Assembly: GCF_003131185.1 (NCBI RefSeq)
Contig: NZ_QFFU01000017.1
Location: forward strand, 1-64,000
Reading direction: 5' to 3'
DNA length: 64,000 nt
Source of the DNA: Pseudomonas ovata
Lineage (GTDB): Bacteria; Pseudomonadota; Gammaproteobacteria; Pseudomonadales; Pseudomonadaceae
Every line of letters begins with the position of its first letter. The first letter of the stretch is position 1. Under the pieces are notes generated by a model that ran no database searches, was not told where the DNA came from, and was given only the letters and a program-made list of their open reading frames with translations. The position numbers were made by a program, and so were the translations under genes. This document shows, in pieces, positions 62,398 through 64,000 of the stretch.

Positions 62398-63093
62398 ATG
62401 CTGCGTATTCTTTTCCGTCGTGTCATCCAGGCCATGCTGTGGTTCGCCGCCGGCAGCTTCATTGTTGTTCTGCTGCTGCGCTGGATCCCGCCACCGGGCA
62501 CCGCGCTGATGGTCGAGCGCAAGATCGAGTCGTGGTTCGATGGCCAGCCCATCGACCTGCAACGCGACTGGCAACCCTGGGAGCAGATCGCCGCGCCGCT
62601 CAAGGTGGCTGTGGTGGCCGGTGAAGACCAGCACTTTGCCGAGCACTGGGGCTTCGATATCGGCGCTATCCAGGCGGCTATTGCGCATAACGAACGCGGC
62701 GGCTCGCTGCGTGGCGCCAGCACCCTGAGCCAGCAGGTGGCCAAGAACCTGTTCCTGTGGTCGGGGCGCAGCTACCTGCGCAAGGGGCTGGAAGCCTGGT
62801 TTACCGCGCTGATCGAGCTGCTGTGGTCCAAGGAGCGCATTCTTGAGGTGTACCTCAACAGCGTGGAATGGGACGACGGCGTATTCGGCGCCGAAGCGGC
62901 CGCCCGTCATCATTTCCACACTTCAGCCGCGAACCTGTCGACCCAGCAGGCCAGCTACCTGGCTGCCGTGCTGCCCAACCCGCGCCGCTGGAGCGCCAGC
63001 CGTCCCAGCAGTTATGTGGCACGCCGCGCCGGCTGGATCCGCCAGCAGATGCGCCAATTGGGCGGCGACGATTACCTGCAGGCGATCCGGTAG
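62398..63093 (+). CDS. mtgA: Monofunctional biosynthetic peptidoglycan transglycosylase
   Basis: The 231-residue inner-membrane enzyme has one N-terminal anchor (AMLWFAAGSFIVVLLLRW) and a GT51 domain with EDQHFAEHWGFDIGAIQAA (catalytic Glu), RGASTLSQQVAKNLFL, RKGLEAWFTALIELLWSKERILE and YLNSVEWDDGVFGAEAAA. It polymerises lipid II. The ATG at 62398 begins MLRILFRRV. The stop TAG lies inside the following GTAGGAGCGG repeat. Confidence 0.95.
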   Translation: MLRILFRRVIQAMLWFAAGSFIVVLLLRWIPPPGTALMVERKIESWFDGQPIDLQRDWQPWEQIAAPLKVAVVAGEDQHFAEHWGFDIGAIQAAIAHNERGGSLRGASTLSQQVAKNLFLWSGRSYLRKGLEAWFTALIELLWSKERILEVYLNSVEWDDGVFGAEAAARHHFHTSAANLSTQQASYLAAVLPNPRRWSASRPSSYVARRAGWIRQQMRQLGGDDYLQAIR

Positions 63094-63158
63094 GAGCGGC
63101 TTCAGCCGCGATGGCTTCACCCTTCCCGGTTGAAGCCGGTCCTGCAGGATCGTCGTGC
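63090..63158. repeat. REP-like element overlapping the mtgA stop codon
   Basis: GTAGGAGCGGCTTCAGCCGC starts with the mtgA TAG and is followed by a diverged inverted arm (GGTTGAAGCCGGTCCTGC). This is a different arm type from types A and B. Confidence 0.75.
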
Positions 63159-63176
63159 GGTTACCAGGCCCGGACG

Positions 63177-63204
63177 AAAACGCCCCGACAGGTCGAGGCG
63201 TTTT
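63177..63204. terminator. Terminator for rpoH (bidirectional)
   Basis: AAAACGCC-C-CGAC and GTCG-A-GGCGTTTT form a stem with a two-base loop and one internal mismatch. T-runs occur on both strands. It lies 15 bases past the rpoH stop and also faces mtgA. Confidence 0.85.
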
Positions 63205-63219
63205 GCGTCACGGCGTGGA

Positions 63220-64000
63220 TCAGGCGGCGATGGAGGTCTTGAGCTTGTTCATCGCGTTCTTTTCCAGCTGGCGGATGCGCTCGGCAGAGACGTTGTACTT
63301 CTCGGCCAGCTCATGCAGGGTCGCCTTTTCCTCGGCCAGCCAGCGTTGATAGAGGATGTCGCGGCTGCGGTCGTCCAGCACGTCCAGCGCCTGGTGCAGG
63401 TTGGCGGTGGAGTTGTCGGTCCAGTCGGAATCCTCGAGCTGGCGCGCCGGGTCGTAGCGATGATCTTCGAGGTAGTTGGCCGGCGACTGGAAGGCGCTGT
63501 CGTCGTCGGCTTCACTGGCCGGGTCGAAGGCCATGTCCTGGCCGGTCAGGCGGCTTTCCATCTCGCGCACTTCACGCGGCTCGACCCCGAGGCTTTCCGC
63601 CACGCGGTGGACTTCCTCGTTGTTCAGCCAGGCCAGACGCTTTTTCTGGCTGCGCAGGTTGAAGAACAGCTTGCGCTGGGCCTTGGTCGTGGCGACCTTG
63701 ACGATACGCCAGTTGCGCAGGATGAATTCGTGAATCTCGGCCTTGATCCAGTGCACGGCAAACGACACCAGGCGCACGCCCATTTCAGGGTTGAAGCGCT
63801 TGACGGCCTTCATCAGGCCGACGTTGCCTTCCTGGATCAGGTCAGCCTGGGCCAAGCCATAACCGGAGTAGCTGCGGGCGATATGCACCACGAAGCGCAG
63901 ATGGGCAAGGACCATCTGGCGCGCAGACTCAAGGTTCTGCTCGTAGTAGAGACTGTCTGCCAGTTCACGCTCCTGCTCGGGCGTCAGCATCGGAATGCTG
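63220..64000 (-). CDS. rpoH: RNA polymerase sigma-32 factor (5' end outside window)
   Basis: The visible 260 residues are the heat-shock sigma factor: RFVVHIARSYSGYGLAQADLIQEGN (region 2), WIKAEIHEFILRNWRIVK, the RpoH box QRKLFFNLRSQKKRLAW, and the C-terminal HTH LHELAEKYNVSAERIRQLE. The frame is still open at 64000 (SIP before MLTPEQ), and RpoH proteins have about 25 more N-terminal residues, so the ATG at 63990 is internal. Regulatory leader structure lies outside the window. Confidence 0.97.
   Translation of the reverse strand, partial: SIPMLTPEQERELADSLYYEQNLESARQMVLAHLRFVVHIARSYSGYGLAQADLIQEGNVGLMKAVKRFNPEMGVRLVSFAVHWIKAEIHEFILRNWRIVKVATTKAQRKLFFNLRSQKKRLAWLNNEEVHRVAESLGVEPREVREMESRLTGQDMAFDPASEADDDSAFQSPANYLEDHRYDPARQLEDSDWTDNSTANLHQALDVLDDRSRDILYQRWLAEEKATLHELAEKYNVSAERIRQLEKNAMNKLKTSIAA

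Overview
The window is a piece of a Pseudomonas chromosome, most likely from the P. putida group. The evidence is high GC, Pseudomonas-type REP repeats, and gene order that matches the conserved Pseudomonas blocks ahcY-metF-rhlE2, pilGHIJ-chpA-chpC-gshB-tonB3-yqgE-ruvX-pyrR-pyrB-pyrC', and pilT/yggS-proC-yggT-metX-metW-rdgB-hemW...trmB-thiG-thiS...mtgA/rpoH. Species assignment is inference from synteny and recalled protein families; no search was run. Almost every ORF opposite a real gene is a high-GC shadow. Many starts were moved inward to the Met or Val that has a Shine-Dalgarno (SD) sequence.

Layout. 1-2.6 kb: a duplicated REP unit, a YciA-type acyl-CoA thioesterase, and a patatin phospholipase resembling the type III effector ExoU over its whole catalytic and C-terminal parts. 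2.7-7.8 kb: an S-adenosylhomocysteine riboswitch, ahcY, metF and the RNA helicase rhlE2. 7.8-9 kb: yceI and a cytochrome b561. 9.5-16.3 kb: ethanolamine catabolism (AraC regulator, acetaldehyde dehydrogenase, ethanolamine permease, eutB, eutC). 16.4-21.3 kb: exported flavin amine oxidase, bioA, rsmE, hemolysin-III protein. 21.4-30.7 kb: malonate use, with a LysR regulator (probably MdcR), a DUF6124-like gene behind a structured leader, and the mdcA-B-C-D-E-G-H-L-M operon. 30.8-34.4 kb: a small operon of a 44-residue peptide gene, a GAF-like/HlyD adaptor and an M50 protease-HlyD fusion. 34.6-44.5 kb: the Chp/Pil chemosensory system. 44.7-50.7 kb: gshB, tonB3, yqgE, ruvX, pyrR, pyrB and a dihydroorotase-like pyrC' lacking metal ligands. 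50.7-64 kb: housekeeping genes, ending in a 5'-truncated rpoH.

How the genes work together. AhcY and MetF serve the methyl cycle, and MetX/MetW serve methionine synthesis. The ethanolamine and malonate operons are self-contained carbon-source modules. Each carries an A-rich AAnAAnAA sequence near a translation start, which suggests Hfq/Crc catabolite control. PilGHIJ-ChpA-ChpC, TonB3 and PilT all relate to type IV pilus function, but the usual adaptation enzymes PilK and ChpB are missing.

Most interesting points: the orphan ExoU-like protein with a short N-terminus; the peptide/HlyD/M50 operon, whose small first gene has its own promoter, SD and a stop-start overlap; the C4-like leader before the DUF6124 gene; and nine copies of a palindromic REP doublet, with REP sequence supplying the stop codon of two genes.
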